A stretch of DNA of 64,000 nucleotides from positions 6,324,001 through 6,388,000 of the forward strand of contig NZ_CP107989.1 in the NCBI RefSeq assembly GCF_041435015.1, given 5' to 3'. The notes under the pieces are model-generated. The model was not told where the DNA came from. It ran no database searches and saw only the letters and a list, made by a program, of their open reading frames with translations. The position numbers and the translations under genes are program-made. Each line of letters starts with the position of its first letter. Within the stretch, counting starts at the first letter, position 1. The stretch is from Streptomyces canus. GTDB lineage: Bacteria; Actinomycetota; Actinomycetes; Streptomycetales; Streptomycetaceae. Positions 63,481-64,000 of this stretch are shown one piece after another.

Positions 63481-64000
63481 GCGGTCACCCCCGTGGCGGC
63501 CACGCTGTGTTGAATTTTGAAGAAGCGTTCCCGTGTGCAGAAGCTCAACAGGGCCATTTTCTCCGGCTTCTGTATCTCTCGCTCGGGCACGAACCCGACG
63601 GCCTCGTTCAGGGCGTGGACCGCCTTGTTGGCGACGTCCGGCTCCACGACGACCCGCTCGACGGCCGGGTCCTCGAAGAGATGGGCCATCACGGCGGTGA
63701 TGACGGACCGGGTGAACCCGTGGACGGGCGCGCTGGTCGCCGGGGTCAGGAAGTGCATGCCGACGTCGCCGGGCCGGGGCTCGTACAGCCCGACGAGCTC
63801 GCGGTGGGCGGGGTCGTACTTCTCCATCAGGAAGGCGGGTTCGCCGTCCTCGCGGAGCCCCAGCAGTGCGTGGTGGTGCTCGTCGGCCGCGATGTCCATG
63901 TACGCGCGCTCGACGTCCTCGAGCTTCGCGTCCCGCATCATCCAGAACGCTGCCTTGGGGTGGGTGACCCAGCCGTGCAGGAGCTCGGCGTCCTTCACGG
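63477..64000 (-). CDS. desC: N-hydroxycadaverine acyltransferase DesC, N-terminus outside the window
   Basis: The 174 visible residues are a GNAT-like acyltransferase of the siderophore type (WVTHPKAAFWMMRDAKLEDVE cut short here; VGLYEPRPGDVGMHFL; VVEPDVANKAVHALNEAVGF). A GTG at 63998 is in frame, but relatives have about 10-15 more residues, so the gene probably continues past the edge. It succinylates or acetylates N-hydroxycadaverine to give the monomers used by DesD. It overlaps desD by 4 nt (ATGA). Confidence 0.92.
   Translation of the reverse strand, partial: VKDAELLHGWVTHPKAAFWMMRDAKLEDVERAYMDIAADEHHHALLGLREDGEPAFLMEKYDPAHRELVGLYEPRPGDVGMHFLTPATSAPVHGFTRSVITAVMAHLFEDPAVERVVVEPDVANKAVHALNEAVGFVPEREIQKPEKMALLSFCTRERFFKIQHSVAATGVTA

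Overview
The window is GC-rich chromosomal DNA with GTG, TTG and ATG starts and many 4-nt ATGA/GTGA gene overlaps. It carries hallmark developmental genes, including adpA with a TTA (bldA-type) codon, so it is from a Streptomyces. The gene order runs desD, glmS, adpA, ornA, cebR, cebEFG, bglC, ..., cdgA, ..., an amino-acid ABC transporter. From memory this is an inverted counterpart of S. coelicolor about SCO2784-SCO2831, so the backbone is core chromosome with a few accessory insertions.

Layout. 0-0.6 kb: tail of an acyl-CoA ligase and a tRNA-Lys. 0.6-9.4 kb: an IclR-regulated catabolic island with an Ehu-type ABC transporter, DUF3830 protein, amidase, D-2-hydroxyacid dehydrogenase and two EutA/maleate-isomerase-like proteins. 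9.4-15.8 kb: small membrane proteins, a flavin oxidoreductase, the c-di-GMP enzyme CdgA, an M6-type secreted protease, a second identical tRNA-Lys with a detached 36-nt 3' fragment, and a Prim-Pol-like protein. 15.9-21.7 kb: a three-gene operon (Fe-S RecB-like nuclease, unknown protein, SF1 helicase) whose order mirrors the domain order of eukaryotic Dna2; the helicase tail is duplicated in a 166-bp tandem repeat. 21.9-28.3 kb: histidine phosphatase, helix-turn-helix/TPR regulator, spermidine-synthase-like enzyme and a two-component system. 28.3-36.5 kb: a secreted GH18 chitinase, then a transporter and alpha-/beta-galactosidase operon.

36.5-40.9 kb is the clearest accessory segment. It has a Trypco2-type small protein followed by a 1238-residue trypsin-STAND NTPase-TPR protein, an NTP-dependent conflict/immunity architecture, next to a decayed PIN-domain toxin. 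41-48.6 kb: the cellobiose system bglC, cebG, cebF, cebE and cebR with two recognisable CebR operators. A TnpB-type element sits between cebE and cebR. 48.7-55.1 kb: a kinase-like protein, SDR and LysR genes, tRNA-His, ornA, adpA, a small membrane protein and a universal stress protein. 55.2-64 kb: glmS, a secreted metallophosphoesterase behind a PHO-box-like array, a DUF4429/SHOCT protein, a sigma-like/zinc-finger/ricin fusion, and desD plus part of desC of desferrioxamine biosynthesis.

Links between genes: CdgA makes or breaks c-di-GMP, OrnA clears the pGpG product, and adpA and cdgA both have candidate BldD boxes upstream, so c-di-GMP and development are tied together here. CebEFG and the galactoside transporter have no ATPase gene of their own, as expected if both use the shared MsiK-type ATPase encoded elsewhere. 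All function calls rest on reading the sequence and recall of families; no database search was run.
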